A stretch of DNA of 64,000 nucleotides from Verrucomicrobiota bacterium (GCA_023269545.1 JAHFTB010000006.1:58782-122781), one strand, 5' to 3'. Positions 17,388-26,581 are shown, counted from the first letter of the stretch. Numbers and translations are program-made. The notes: generated from the letters alone by a model not told the origin.

Positions 17388-18800
17388 ATGATGCATTCTT
17401 CTGCAGGTTCTTTCCGTACACGCAATTTAAATTATGTGGTTCTCATCTCCGCTATCGCTGCTTTTGGCGGATTACTTTTTGGATGGGATTGGGTAGTGAT
17501 TGGAGGAGCAAAGCCTTTTTTTGAACGTTTCTTTCATATTCAAAACGATGTTGCGCTTTCCGGATGGGTAAATAGTTGTGCTCTTATTGGCTGTCTTTTT
17601 GGAGCATTAGGCGCCGGCGTACTGAGTGATCGGTTTGGTCGTAAGCGCTTACTCATTGTATCGGCAGCTCTTTTTGTGATCACTTCGATTGGAAATAGCC
17701 TTGCGGATCACATATCAATTTTCGTTTTTTGGAGGATGTTGGGGGGAGTTTCCATTGGTTTGGCATCAAGTCTTTCCCCAATGTATATTTCAGAAGTAGC
17801 GCCCGCAGAGTTTCGAGGACGTTTGGTTTCACTCAATCAACTGACGATCGTCATCGGAGTGCTATTAGCTCAGATTGTAAATTGGTGGCTGATTCGCGAT
17901 CTTCCGACAAATGCAACAGATCAATTTATTATTCACTCTTGGTTTGGTCAGGAGGGTTGGCGATGGATGTTTGCCATAACTGCCGTGCCTGCATTGCTTT
18001 TTTTAGTGGGTATGTTTCTGGTTCCGGAGAGTCCTCGTTGGTTGATGAAAAGCTCTTTGTCGGAACGTGCTTCCAAGGTTCTCACGCGAATCGGAGGCAG
18101 TGAATATGCCAGGACGGAATTGGAAAATGTGCGGGCTAGCCTCTCTCAAAAGGACACAAAAGCGGTGCGGTTGCGTACGTTATGGAATCCCAAATTGCGC
18201 AGAGTAATTATATTAGGTATCACTCTGGCCGTATTTCAGCAGTGGTGTGGAATTAATGTGATTTTTAATTATGCAGAGGAAATTTTTCGGGCAGCGGGCT
18301 ATGATATCTCCAGCGTGCTCAAGAACATTGCTTGGACCGGCTCGGTAAATCTCGTATTCACTCTTGTTGCCCTTTTCGTTGTCGATCGTGTGGGACGGCG
18401 ACCGCTCATGCTCTTCGGCGCCTCGAGCCTGATGGTAGTCTACCTAATTTTGGGATATTGTTATCACGCACGGATCAGTGGTCTTCCCGTATTGCTTCTC
18501 GTGCTGGCAGCGATCGCGTGTTACGCTATGTCATTGGCACCAATTACTTGGGTAATTATTTCGGAAATTTTTCCCAATCGTATTCGGGGAGCCTCCATGT
18601 CATTGGCTGTAATGACGCTCTGGCTCGCTTGTTTTATTTTAACGTACACCTTTCCCCTCTTAAACAAATTCCTGGGTGCTTCAGGCACATTCTGGATCTA
18701 TGCGGCAATATGTGCAGCCGGATTTTTCTTTATTCTTGTTAGTTTGCCCGAGACCAAGAGAAAGACACTGGAAGAACTTGAAGAAGAATTGACTAAATAG
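17388..18800 (+). CDS. Sugar porter family MFS transporter (XylE-like)
   Basis: A twelve-helix inner-membrane proton-coupled sugar transporter. Family signatures are G-G-L-L-F-G-W-D-W-V-V-I-G-G near the start, S-D-R-F-G-R-K-R after helix 2, R-M-L-G-G-V-S-I-G-L-A-S, V-P-E-S-P-R-W-L-M-K, Q-Q-W-C-G-I-N-V-I-F-N-Y, D-R-V-G-R-R-P-L, and the closing L-P-E-T-K-R-K-T-L-E-E-L. The start is ATG 17388, 4 nt after the DUF5107 stop; an upstream TTG frame overlaps the previous gene and is less likely. The tight spacing says the two genes work together. The substrate could be a hexose or pentose. Confidence 0.92.
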   Translation: MMHSSAGSFRTRNLNYVVLISAIAAFGGLLFGWDWVVIGGAKPFFERFFHIQNDVALSGWVNSCALIGCLFGALGAGVLSDRFGRKRLLIVSAALFVITSIGNSLADHISIFVFWRMLGGVSIGLASSLSPMYISEVAPAEFRGRLVSLNQLTIVIGVLLAQIVNWWLIRDLPTNATDQFIIHSWFGQEGWRWMFAITAVPALLFLVGMFLVPESPRWLMKSSLSERASKVLTRIGGSEYARTELENVRASLSQKDTKAVRLRTLWNPKLRRVIILGITLAVFQQWCGINVIFNYAEEIFRAAGYDISSVLKNIAWTGSVNLVFTLVALFVVDRVGRRPLMLFGASSLMVVYLILGYCYHARISGLPVLLLVLAAIACYAMSLAPITWVIISEIFPNRIRGASMSLAVMTLWLACFILTYTFPLLNKFLGASGTFWIYAAICAAGFFFILVSLPETKRKTLEELEEELTK

Positions 18801-18826
18801 AATGATCTGAGAGCCGGATTGCTCTA

Positions 18827-18864
18827 ATATAGAGCAAAGCCAGTATCAAATGAGTTCGAATTTA
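18827..18864 (+). repeat. Repeat family A copy (extended form)
   Basis: This copy reads TATAGAGCAAAGCCAG then TATCAAATGAGTTCGAATTT. The TGAGTTCGAATTTA tail is shared with the copy at 62618-62652, showing the family can extend past the core. A small hairpin (GCTCT-AATAT-AGAGC) overlaps its left end, close to the MFS stop. Confidence 0.7.
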
Positions 18865-18895
18865 CCGTTATTTTTGGCCCCAGCTTTATTACAAA

Positions 18896-18981
18896 GTGAT
18901 GTTACGCAAAAAAGGGAAACCTTGTAGGCTAAAATGGTTTTTTTGCTCCCAGAGCTCCTTAAAGGGCGTAACGTCAGTTAC
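18896..18981 (-). repeat. Repeat family C, copy 2
   Basis: This is the reverse complement of the element at 13184-13269, starting GTGATGTTACGC and ending GCGTAACGTCAGTTAC. It lies 13 nt upstream of the glycosyltransferase start codon. The open frame of that gene continues backward through the repeat to a GTG, so the repeat could encode an N-terminal extension, though I think it does not. Confidence 0.8.
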
Positions 18982-18994
18982 AAAATTGAAAAAG

Positions 18995-20167
18995 ATGGGT
19001 GAGTGCTTGAAGCTTTTGCATGTCATTGGTTCGGTGAATCCTGCGGGAGGGGGCCCGATCGAAGCGATCATTCAATTAGCATCGGTTAATAAAAGCCATG
19101 GCCATTGTGTGGAAGTAGCTTGCTTAGATGCTCCGGCCGATCCTTGGGTGACTGCTTGCCAATTGCCTTGCCATGCACTGGGTCCCGGATTTTCTTCGTA
19201 TCGTTGGAGTTTTCGATTAACCCGGTGGATAAGCGTAAATCGTCACAGATTTGATGCCATTATTATAAATGGTATCTGGCACTATAATTCTTTTGGGGCG
19301 TGGAGGGCGCTGCGGAATACGGATACTCCCTATTTCGTATATACCCATGGAATGTTGGATCCTTGGTTCAAATACCGCTTTCCTTTGAAACATATTAAGA
19401 AATGTTTCGTCTGGCGATGGACGGATTTCCGGGTGCTTCGAGATGCGCGGGCGGTATTATTTACCTCAAAGGAAGAGTGTCGCTTAGCTCCTCAATCTTT
19501 TAAAAAATTCGAATGTCAGCCGGTCGTGATAAATTATGGAACCGCCGGTTCCCCTTTTCAGGGAGACATCTGTCAAAAGCAATTTTTAGAACGCTTTCCG
19601 AAACTTGGTGAAACTTGTAATTTACTCTTCCTGGGAAGGCTCCATGAAAAAAAGGGTGTGGATTTACTTTTGCGAGCTTTTGCCGAAGTTTGTGCGTCCA
19701 AAATAGAACCTTGGCGACTTGTCATAGCAGGGCCTGAAGGTTCGGAATATGCGGATGAAATGAAAAAATTAGCAATACAACTGGGTATTTCTCATCGAGT
19801 TTTTTGGACGGGAATGCTGTCTGATGCGTTGAAATGGGGAGCTTTTTATCATGCCCAGGTTTTTGTTCTCCCTTCGCATCAGGAGAATTTTGGGATGGCT
19901 GTTGCCGAAGCGTTATCGTGTGGTCTTCCCGTATTGATTTCCAAAAAAGTAAATATTTGGAGAGAAATTCAAGAAGAGGGTGCCGGGCTGGTGGAGGAAG
20001 ATGACCAGCCCGGAACGACCCGTTTGCTAAAAAGCTGGGTGGAGATGCCTTCCAGACAGCGTGATGCCATTCGGATGGCTGCGCGACCTTGTTTTGAACG
20101 TCGTTTTCATGCGGAAAAGGCAGCTTCCTCTCTTATTCAGACAATTCGCCAGTGTATGAGTTCGTAG
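18995..20167 (+). CDS. Glycosyltransferase family 4 (GT-B fold)
   Basis: A cytoplasmic glycosyltransferase of about 390 residues, likely acting in surface polysaccharide assembly. The N-terminal domain begins L-K-L-L-H-V-I-G-S-V-N-P-A-G-G-G-P-I-E-A, the usual acceptor-side start, and the donor domain shows L-L-F-L-G-R-L-H-E-K-K-G-V-D-L-L-L-R-A and P-S-H-Q-E-N-F-G-M-A-V-A-E-A-L-S-C-G-L-P-V, with the E-x7-E motif. I chose ATG 18995 because sequence further upstream belongs to a family C repeat. It is followed by a GT2 gene and a flippase on the same strand. Confidence 0.88.
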   Translation: MGECLKLLHVIGSVNPAGGGPIEAIIQLASVNKSHGHCVEVACLDAPADPWVTACQLPCHALGPGFSSYRWSFRLTRWISVNRHRFDAIIINGIWHYNSFGAWRALRNTDTPYFVYTHGMLDPWFKYRFPLKHIKKCFVWRWTDFRVLRDARAVLFTSKEECRLAPQSFKKFECQPVVINYGTAGSPFQGDICQKQFLERFPKLGETCNLLFLGRLHEKKGVDLLLRAFAEVCASKIEPWRLVIAGPEGSEYADEMKKLAIQLGISHRVFWTGMLSDALKWGAFYHAQVFVLPSHQENFGMAVAEALSCGLPVLISKKVNIWREIQEEGAGLVEEDDQPGTTRLLKSWVEMPSRQRDAIRMAARPCFERRFHAEKAASSLIQTIRQCMSS

Positions 20168-20291
20168 TTGGCAGAAGTTGATGGTGAGTCTTTTTGGACA
20201 GGCTTTTACATACGGGACGCTGAATTTAGTAGCTTATGGATAAATTCGGTGATCGCGCACCAGTTTCGATTGGGATTATGCTTGATTGTCT

Positions 20292-21176
20292 ATGCAAGAT
20301 GCTCCCATGGTGACCTTTACTATACTTTGCCATAACTATGGCCGATTTTTGAGACGTGCGGTGGAGAGCTGTTTGATCCAGAAGGCTCCTGGTGTTCGAA
20401 CGGAAGTTTTGGTGTTAGATGATGGTTCTACAGATGAAACACCAATGATTTGTGCAAAATACAAGGAGCGGATCCGTGTATCGAAATCAGAAAATCTTGG
20501 TTTTGGAGCCACACTGACACGAGCTGTACAGGAGGCGAGGGGCGAATGGGTATTTTTTCTGGATGCAGATGATTACTTTGCACCCAGCAAACTGGTCGCA
20601 TTTCTTCCGCATTTCCGACCGGGGATATTATTTGTCAGTGATCTGCCACGTTCCGTCGATCAAACAGGTCGACATTTATCGGATGTGGTTTTAGAGAGTG
20701 GCTCGACTTCCACCCTTGCCGTTTATCGAAAGTCGGCATTGGATTTGTTACCAGTGGAAAATGAACTTTATTTTCATGTCTTGGGGCGGCCCGGGAAAAA
20801 GGGGGTGGTGGGAGAGGCACATACATTTTATCGCATCCATAATGCTAATATGACCAATAAACACTCACCAGGGGTTTGGAACGGTTATCTCGCTTCCATA
20901 ACTCACCGATTGGCTGACCGTCTGGAGGCGATGAGTGTGAATCCACCGTCCTGGTTAGGTACGGCTCAAGAGACGCGTTTTCTGTCTTGGCACTATCGGG
21001 AACGGGCTTGGTATAATGAACTGGAGGCGGCTTTGGAATGTAGACTTTGGGGTCGTGCCTGGGGAAGGTGGATTCGAATGGCTACCGCAGCGAAACGAAG
21101 TAGCAATGGCTTAGGGAAATTCCATTGGACGATGCTGGCTAAGGTTGCCTTACTCAGACCCAGTTTTCCCAAATGA
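20292..21176 (+). CDS. Glycosyltransferase family 2
   Basis: A GT-A fold sugar transferase. The N-terminus has V-T-F-T-I-L-C-H-N-Y-G-R-F-L-R-R-A-V-E-S-C-L, then V-L-V-L-D-D-G-S-T-D-E-T and the D-x-D-type metal site W-V-F-F-L-D-A-D-D-Y-F. The C-terminal part is family-specific and has no membrane segment. ATG 20292 is used; a TTG two codons upstream and ATG 20313 are alternatives. Its stop overlaps the flippase start (ATGA), so the two are coupled. The 124 nt before it hold the reverse copy of repeat D (20187-20204). Confidence 0.87.
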   Translation: MQDAPMVTFTILCHNYGRFLRRAVESCLIQKAPGVRTEVLVLDDGSTDETPMICAKYKERIRVSKSENLGFGATLTRAVQEARGEWVFFLDADDYFAPSKLVAFLPHFRPGILFVSDLPRSVDQTGRHLSDVVLESGSTSTLAVYRKSALDLLPVENELYFHVLGRPGKKGVVGEAHTFYRIHNANMTNKHSPGVWNGYLASITHRLADRLEAMSVNPPSWLGTAQETRFLSWHYRERAWYNELEAALECRLWGRAWGRWIRMATAAKRSSNGLGKFHWTMLAKVALLRPSFPK

Positions 21177-22474
21177 AGTGCCTCTTCGGAAAATTACCGG
21201 ACAATTTGTGGGTAAAATTTGCTGCAGTCACGGGCACGGAAGTTCTCGGGATTCTCCTGACTGCAGTGACCGGATTTGTGACTATTCATTTTTTACCGAA
21301 GGAAATATATGGAAATTATATTTATATTGTCTCCGCGATTAATTTTCTTCTCGCCCTCAGTGAGCTGGGAATCAATCACTGTTTTCTTCCTGCCGTGGGA
21401 GTACGTGTTGAAGAGGAAGGATACATCAAAGCGGTGTCGCGTGTGATTCTTTCTCAGCGCTTTCGCTTCTGGTTCTTGTCTTGTCTGCTGGTAGTTCCCT
21501 ATTGGGGGTGGACATCATTTCAACAAGGTTGGCTGCAGCCCCTGGGAATTTTGACATTTCTGATTCTATTAGCGGGTTCGTGGTTAGGGTTGAACGATCA
21601 AATGTTAAGAATGAATGCCGCCGTGAAGAGGTGGACGGCAACAGTTGCGCGATCTAATTTTTCCTCCACTGTTGCTCGTACCGTTTTTTTGTTCGGAAGC
21701 TTTTTATTAATAAGCCCTCATCATGTCTTGCCTGCGATTGCATTGGCTTCCGTTGTGGGAACGCTGGCTTCGATAGCGACTTACCGACATTGTGGTTTCA
21801 CTTTACCTTTTGGGAAGAAAGAGGCGGCAGTTGATAACGAGGCAGAAATTAATCAACATGTGCAATCCATCTTGAAGCCTCTCGTTCTCCCCTCTCTCAT
21901 TTTTGTTCTGTATAGTAATTTTGGAGGAATGATTTTGGGTTGGATTTCCAATGGGAAGGTGATTGCGGAAGCAGGGGCTGTCGCTCGGCTTGCGGCGGTG
22001 TTGTTGATTATAGATCGATTAAGTGCTCTTTTTGTGAGCCCGTCTCTTGCAAGGGCGAAAACGGAATTGGAATATCGCTTCCTTGCTTTACGGTTTCAGT
22101 GTGTTTACTTACTGATGGTGTGTCTGATTGAACTCAGCGTACTGATTTTTCCATCAGCATGGCTTTTGTTGCTCGGACACAAATATTCGAATGTGCTATC
22201 CATTCTTTGGTTAGGGACTCTGGGGCCTATCTTAATGAATATCTCCGGGTTTACCTTCACGATGATGTCTTGCCGAGGGTATACTAAAAATCAATTGCCG
22301 ATTACGCTTTTTAGTTTCGGCTTACAGATACTTTTATATGTATCCTGGGGAGCATCTGACGTACGGCATGTGTTTATTATTAATATCTGTACTGCAGCGG
22401 TTTTTGTCATCGGACAGTATGTGCTTTTTATCCGTCGCCTCTGTACCAAGCTAGCAGTTGAGAGTATAGCATGA
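21173..22474 (+). CDS. Polysaccharide flippase-like membrane protein (Wzx/MATE-like)
   Basis: A 433-residue polytopic membrane protein with about 12 hydrophobic segments, matching the oligosaccharide-flippase type that moves lipid-linked sugars across the inner membrane. The start segment V-L-G-I-L-L-T-A-V-T-G-F-V-T-I-H-F-L-P-K-E-I-Y-G-N-Y and the later A-V-A-R-L-A-A-V-L-L-I-I-D-R-L resemble Wzx proteins. It is translationally coupled to the GT2 gene (ATGA overlap), and with the GT4 gene forms a surface-glycan module. The last codons, ATA GCA TGA, lie inside a family A repeat. Confidence 0.8.
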   Translation: MKCLFGKLPDNLWVKFAAVTGTEVLGILLTAVTGFVTIHFLPKEIYGNYIYIVSAINFLLALSELGINHCFLPAVGVRVEEEGYIKAVSRVILSQRFRFWFLSCLLVVPYWGWTSFQQGWLQPLGILTFLILLAGSWLGLNDQMLRMNAAVKRWTATVARSNFSSTVARTVFLFGSFLLISPHHVLPAIALASVVGTLASIATYRHCGFTLPFGKKEAAVDNEAEINQHVQSILKPLVLPSLIFVLYSNFGGMILGWISNGKVIAEAGAVARLAAVLLIIDRLSALFVSPSLARAKTELEYRFLALRFQCVYLLMVCLIELSVLIFPSAWLLLLGHKYSNVLSILWLGTLGPILMNISGFTFTMMSCRGYTKNQLPITLFSFGLQILLYVSWGASDVRHVFIINICTAAVFVIGQYVLFIRRLCTKLAVESIA

Positions 22475-22495
22475 GCCCTATAAAATGAGTTCGAC
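22465..22495 (+). repeat. Repeat family A copy overlapping a stop codon
   Basis: The copy reads TATAGC-ATGAGCCC-TATAAAATGAGTTCGA and includes the TGA stop of the flippase gene. A weaker related string lies at 22719-22740 (TTTTATAGAGTTTTCACTATA). From 22496 to 22885 I see only repeats and AT-rich spacer. Confidence 0.65.
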
Positions 22496-22577
22496 TTGGA
22501 TGTTCTTTTACCAGTGTTGCAGAGAGAGATTTCTCAAAGCCGAAGCGCTAGCCATGAAAGTAACGAAAAAGAAAAAC

Positions 22578-22640
22578 CAGGACGTACGCAGATTCCAGAG
22601 AAAAGCTCGCTCGTTTTCCCCTGCTTTTGCGTAAGTCCTG
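22578..22640 (+). repeat. Repeat family B, copy 1 (63-bp hairpin)
   Basis: The element begins CAGGACGTACGCAG and ends TGCGTAAGTCCTG, giving terminal inverted repeats of about 12-13 bp. The interior carries GAGAAAAGCTCGCTCGTTTT, which can extend the hairpin. Other copies lie at 33889-33952 and 39607-39670. No protein is encoded. Confidence 0.8.
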
Positions 22641-22885
22641 AAACAATGAAGCGGCTCTTCAGACAAGGCTTCTTTTATGCCTCGCTGAAAATAAAAATCC
22701 CGGGCCCATGCATATTATATTTTATAGAGTTTTCACTATAACTCGTTTATTTGAGGCATCTTGTTGAAAAACATGTTCCTCCCTCCTTCTCTCTTTCTTA
22801 GACGTTCCACATGTTTTCTTTTAAATATGCAATTTGGCACCTTACTTCCACTTGCATGGTGGAGACTTCCGCGTAAACTGGCAGG

Positions 22886-23026
22886 GTGTTCAGACTGACC
22901 TCGCGTGAGCAACTTATTCTTGCAGCCATTCTCCTTAGTTTTTTAGTGGGAATGGCGGTGAAAATCTATCGGGATAGAATATTTTTGGGCATTCCGATTT
23001 TTACTCCCCGTTCTTTGAATCCATGA
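22886..23026 (+). CDS. Small single-pass membrane protein, 46 residues
   Basis: A GTG-initiated frame, preceded by a GGCAGG-like sequence, encodes M-F-R-L-T-S-R-E-Q followed by the hydrophobic L-I-L-A-A-I-L-L-S-F-L-V-G-M-A-V and a basic K-I-Y-R-D-R. The topology is a short cytoplasmic N-terminus and one transmembrane helix. Its TGA overlaps the ATG of the next gene (ATGA), which strongly supports translation. I do not recognise a named family. It probably works with, or at least sets the translation of, the TIGR04138-type protein. Confidence 0.6.
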   Translation: MFRLTSREQLILAAILLSFLVGMAVKIYRDRIFLGIPIFTPRSLNP

Positions 23027-23406
23027 CCTTTAACGAAGCAGTCGAAGTAGCCCTTGTTCAGGACTCTCGATATGAACGGGAGGCGTATGTTTTTTTGCGA
23101 GAAGTTTTGGAGGTTACCATGAAACGGCGGCGAAAAGCTAAAAAGGAAGAGGGAGGGCATGTGAGCACTACTGAATTATTGGAAGATTTTCGGCTGCATG
23201 CTCTTAAAGAATTTGGTCCCATGGCTCTTACCGTACTGTCTTACTGGAGAGTTTATGCCTCGGAAGACGTAGGAAATATAGTGTTCGCACTCGTAGATGC
23301 TAAATTTCTGACTAAGACCGAAGAGGATACGCTGGAAGCATTTCGTGAGGGACCTTCCTTTGAAGAAGTGTTTTCCCAGCCGTTTCGACCTTTACAAAAA
23401 AAATGA
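23023..23406 (+). CDS. TIGR04138-type conserved protein of Planctomycetes and Verrucomicrobia (Minf_1886 family)
   Basis: The 127-residue soluble protein matches, from memory, the family of unknown function found almost only in the PVC group: F-N-E-A-V-E-V-A-L-V-Q-D-S-R-Y-E-R-E-A-Y-V-F-L-R-E-V-L, then H-V-S-T-T-E-L-L-E-D-F-R-L-H-A-L-K-E-F-G-P-M-A and W-R-V-Y-A-S-E-D-V-G-N-I-V-F. It is translationally coupled to the 46-residue membrane protein upstream and sits 37 nt before a secreted M16 protease. It is one of the better taxonomic markers in the window. The function is unknown. Confidence 0.85.
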   Translation: MTFNEAVEVALVQDSRYEREAYVFLREVLEVTMKRRRKAKKEEGGHVSTTELLEDFRLHALKEFGPMALTVLSYWRVYASEDVGNIVFALVDAKFLTKTEEDTLEAFREGPSFEEVFSQPFRPLQKK

Positions 23407-23443
23407 GTAAAAATTTCCCCCATGTGCCTTACATATACCACCT

Positions 23444-26116
23444 ATGAAGTTGAATCAGCGGGCTGCCCTTTGGGCCGTTATTTCTTTATTTATGATTACT
23501 GAAAATCTTTTTGCTTCTCATCCGTCGTCTCATCCCGTGCCTCCTACGCTTCCCCCTTCCAAAGCTCAAGTCTTTACTCTTCCCAATGGGGTCACTCTTA
23601 TTGTGGAAGAAGATCATAGTGCTCCTGTGGCGAGCGTTCAGGTTTCTTGTGCGACAGGCAGTATTGACGAAGGCAAATGGATGGGAGCTGGTCTTTCGCA
23701 TATTTTGGAGCACATGTTATTTAAGGGAACCGCTAGCCGAAAAGTGGGAGAGATTGCTCGGCATGTGCAGGAATTGGGTGGATATATTAATGCGTATACT
23801 TCCTATGACCGCACGGTCTATTGGATTGATTTACCCTCCGGAGGGGCGTACGAGGCGGTTTCAATACTCTCTGATGCAATGATGAATTCCACTCTTCCTC
23901 AGGAAGAGTACGACAAAGAGCAGGAAGTCATTCGTAGAGAATTTGCTATGGGATTTGATGATCCTAATCGGAAAAATTGGCAACTCATTGCACGCACTGT
24001 ATTTCCGCAAAGCCCTTATGGTAATCCTGTGATAGGGTATTTGGATATTTATAATCAATTAAAGCGAGAAGATGTCTGGGCCTACTATAAACAGCGTTAT
24101 GTACCGAATAACCTGACGTTTGTAGTCGTCGGAGACGTGGATTCTTTCAAAGTTCGAGAACAATTAGAGGCTTTCTTTAAAGAATATCCTCGTAAGCCTC
24201 TTGAACCTATTGTGTTACCTGAAGAACCTCCGCAAGTTGGCAAACGGTTTATGGCTGAGGAATTTTCTACCGAACTCAGTCGAGTGGGCCTTTCTTGGCG
24301 GATACCAGGATTAACGAATGCTGACGTGCCAGCACTCGACGTGTTGTCGACCATTTTAGGTACGGGAGATAGTTCGATTTTAAACCGTGAATTGCGTGAA
24401 CGGAGCCACACGGTCTATTCTGTGAGCGCTCAAGTGATTGCATTTCAGGATAGCGGAATATTTGGAATCATGGCTGCATGCGATGCTGATAAGCGAAAAC
24501 AGGCGGAACAATCCGCACTGGCTTTTGTGGAGAAAATTCGTTCTCACGGAGTCACTGAGCAGGAATTGCATAAGGCAAAAATGACATTCCTTGCTTCCGA
24601 ATTGCAAAACCTTGTCGATACTAAAGGACGCGCTTCCCAACTAGGCTCAAATTGGTTGACCACTCGTAATATCAACTTTGGTAGTGATTATTTGAATAGT
24701 GTACAAAAGTTGACTGTGGCTGATGTGCAAGCAGCGGCAAATAAATACCTCAAGGAAGACACGTTGAGTGTTACCGAATTAAATCCTCTTGGTACTCTTC
24801 AGAAAGAGACTGCTTCTACTTCTAAATCTCAGCCTGTTCAGCGGGTAGTGCAGAAGTTCACTTTACCGAATGGATTGCGAGTCTTGGTATGTGAGGATCA
24901 GCGTCTCCCACTGGCTATGGCCGTAGCTACCTTTCGGGGAGGACTACTGTTAGAAACACCTCAAAAAAATGGAGTTTCGACTCTGCTGGCTTCTACTCTC
25001 GTTAAGGGAACGAAGACGCGTAGTGCCGAACAAATTGCTGAAGAAGTAGAATCTCTCGGCGGTGAAATCAAAAGCGATTCAGGAAATAATTCCTTAGCGG
25101 TCACCGTAGGAATGATGTCCCCATATTTGCAACGAGGATTGGATATCTTATCCGATGTGATAGAAAATGCCAATTTTCCTGATCGGGAAGTGGAACTGGA
25201 GAAATCCTCTCAGATTGCGGCTATTAAGATCGAAAAAGATCAAATCGCTAGCATAGCACGCAATGCTGTCCGCAGTAAATTATTTGGATCCCATCCGTAT
25301 GGCATGAACATACTGGGAACTGAAGAAGCAGTTTCTCATTTAAGTGCTACTGATTTACGGAGCTTAAAAGAGGAGATCTTAGTAGCACGAAATGGAGTGC
25401 TTGCGATATTCGGCGACGTGAAGAGTGAAGAAGTGGTTCAAATGGTGAAAAAAGCTTTCGAAAAATTGCCATCCGGAAAGTTGGCGGAGACCCATCCCTC
25501 GGCGTGTGGTGCTCTTTCTTCAAAAATTTCTGTCGAAGAATTTTCCCCGAAAAAGCAAGCAGTTGTCATGTTCGGTTATCGGGGATTGGATGTTTTAAGT
25601 CCTGATCGGCCTGCGATGGAACTTTTGCAAGAAGCGAGTAATGACCTCAGTTCCAGGTTCTTTGATCGTATCCGGGAAAAAAATGCATTGGCATACTATG
25701 TGGGTGCGAGTCAGATGATGGGCTTGGTACCGGGAATATTCATATATTACCTTGGTACGGACCCTCATAAAGTGCAGCGCGCGGAAGCTGAGATGGCCGA
25801 CGAAATTAACAAGGTGGCTAGCGAGGGTTTAACTGCCGAGGAAGTGACTCGTGCCAAGCACAAATTGCTAGGTGCCGAAGCTATGCGACTACAGAATACT
25901 GCTTCTTTTGCTTCGCTGTGTGCAGTGAATGAACTCATGGGATTAGGGTATGATTACTACACCCATAGAACGGCTGAAATTCAGGCGGTGACACCTGAGG
26001 ATGTCCGGAAGGTGGCAAGGAAATATCTGGGAGTACCCGGCTATGTGGAAGCAGTGGTTTGTCCTCCACCCGAAAAATCTTCCACTCCAGTGCCCGACCC
26101 ATTACCTAACAAATAA
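23444..26116 (+). CDS. M16 family metallopeptidase, two fused halves
   Basis: An 890-residue secreted or periplasmic zinc protease of the pitrilysin/insulinase type. Residues 1-25 form a signal peptide ending near L-F-A-S. The first half carries the inverted zinc motif H-I-L-E-H at residues 86-90 (HxxEH) with a downstream Glu in E-Q-E-V-I-R-R-E-F. The second half, from about residue 460 (F-T-L-P-N-G-L-R-V-L-V), repeats the fold; in place of HxxEH it has G-V-S-T-L-L-A-S-T-L, so it is non-catalytic, as usual for one half of such enzymes. It likely degrades peptides in the periplasm. Confidence 0.92.
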   Translation: MKLNQRAALWAVISLFMITENLFASHPSSHPVPPTLPPSKAQVFTLPNGVTLIVEEDHSAPVASVQVSCATGSIDEGKWMGAGLSHILEHMLFKGTASRKVGEIARHVQELGGYINAYTSYDRTVYWIDLPSGGAYEAVSILSDAMMNSTLPQEEYDKEQEVIRREFAMGFDDPNRKNWQLIARTVFPQSPYGNPVIGYLDIYNQLKREDVWAYYKQRYVPNNLTFVVVGDVDSFKVREQLEAFFKEYPRKPLEPIVLPEEPPQVGKRFMAEEFSTELSRVGLSWRIPGLTNADVPALDVLSTILGTGDSSILNRELRERSHTVYSVSAQVIAFQDSGIFGIMAACDADKRKQAEQSALAFVEKIRSHGVTEQELHKAKMTFLASELQNLVDTKGRASQLGSNWLTTRNINFGSDYLNSVQKLTVADVQAAANKYLKEDTLSVTELNPLGTLQKETASTSKSQPVQRVVQKFTLPNGLRVLVCEDQRLPLAMAVATFRGGLLLETPQKNGVSTLLASTLVKGTKTRSAEQIAEEVESLGGEIKSDSGNNSLAVTVGMMSPYLQRGLDILSDVIENANFPDREVELEKSSQIAAIKIEKDQIASIARNAVRSKLFGSHPYGMNILGTEEAVSHLSATDLRSLKEEILVARNGVLAIFGDVKSEEVVQMVKKAFEKLPSGKLAETHPSACGALSSKISVEEFSPKKQAVVMFGYRGLDVLSPDRPAMELLQEASNDLSSRFFDRIREKNALAYYVGASQMMGLVPGIFIYYLGTDPHKVQRAEAEMADEINKVASEGLTAEEVTRAKHKLLGAEAMRLQNTASFASLCAVNELMGLGYDYYTHRTAEIQAVTPEDVRKVARKYLGVPGYVEAVVCPPPEKSSTPVPDPLPNK

Positions 26117-26158
26117 TTAAATTCACCAATTTTTTTCCACTCTCTATATTAATTCCTT

Positions 26159-26581
26159 ATGGCTGAAATTAAAGAAGTTCCAGTGAGTCAATCACAGCTC
26201 ACTCAGCAATTTATTGAATTTGTGATGATGCAAGCTCAGCAGACGGCTCTCTTTTTGGGAAAGATCCCCAACCCGGCTACCGGAAAGACCGTGCGAAATC
26301 TGGAGGCGGCGCGTTTGTTTATTGATCAGTTGGAAATGCTGCGTGAAAAAACTCGTGGAAATTTAAGCTCGGAGGAATCTGAGATCTTAAATCATATTCT
26401 TTCCGATCTTCGCTTCGCTTATGTGGAAGGGGTCTCCGCTCCAGAAGAGAAAACAGCCTCTTCTGCTGACGAAAAAACGGAATCTCTGTCCCAACAGACT
26501 CCTCAGACGGGAGAGACTCTTGCTGAGCAAGAGGTGGATTCTGAGAATAAGAAAAAATTTTCAAAGAGTTATGGTGAGTAG
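26159..26581 (+). CDS. DUF1844 protein
   Basis: A 140-residue soluble protein. The core, F-I-E-F-V-M-M-Q-A-Q-Q-T-A-L-F-L-G followed by N-L-E-A-A-R-L-F-I-D-Q-L-E-M-L and L-S-S-E-E-S-E-I-L-N-H-I-L-S-D-L-R, is the DUF1844 helical domain. The C-terminal third is acidic, Ser/Gln-rich and probably disordered. It lies 42 nt after the M16 protease and probably shares its transcript. The function is unknown. Confidence 0.85.
   Translation: MAEIKEVPVSQSQLTQQFIEFVMMQAQQTALFLGKIPNPATGKTVRNLEAARLFIDQLEMLREKTRGNLSSEESEILNHILSDLRFAYVEGVSAPEEKTASSADEKTESLSQQTPQTGETLAEQEVDSENKKKFSKSYGE

Noticed and set aside
18896..18994. An N-terminal extension of the glycosyltransferase encoded by repeat C
   Set aside because: The extension starts at GTG, lies wholly in the repeat and short spacer, and the family start is at the L-K-L-L-H-V-I-G strand.
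23486..24640. Long minus-strand frames inside the M16 protease gene
   Set aside because: They are shadows of the coding strand with no domain features.
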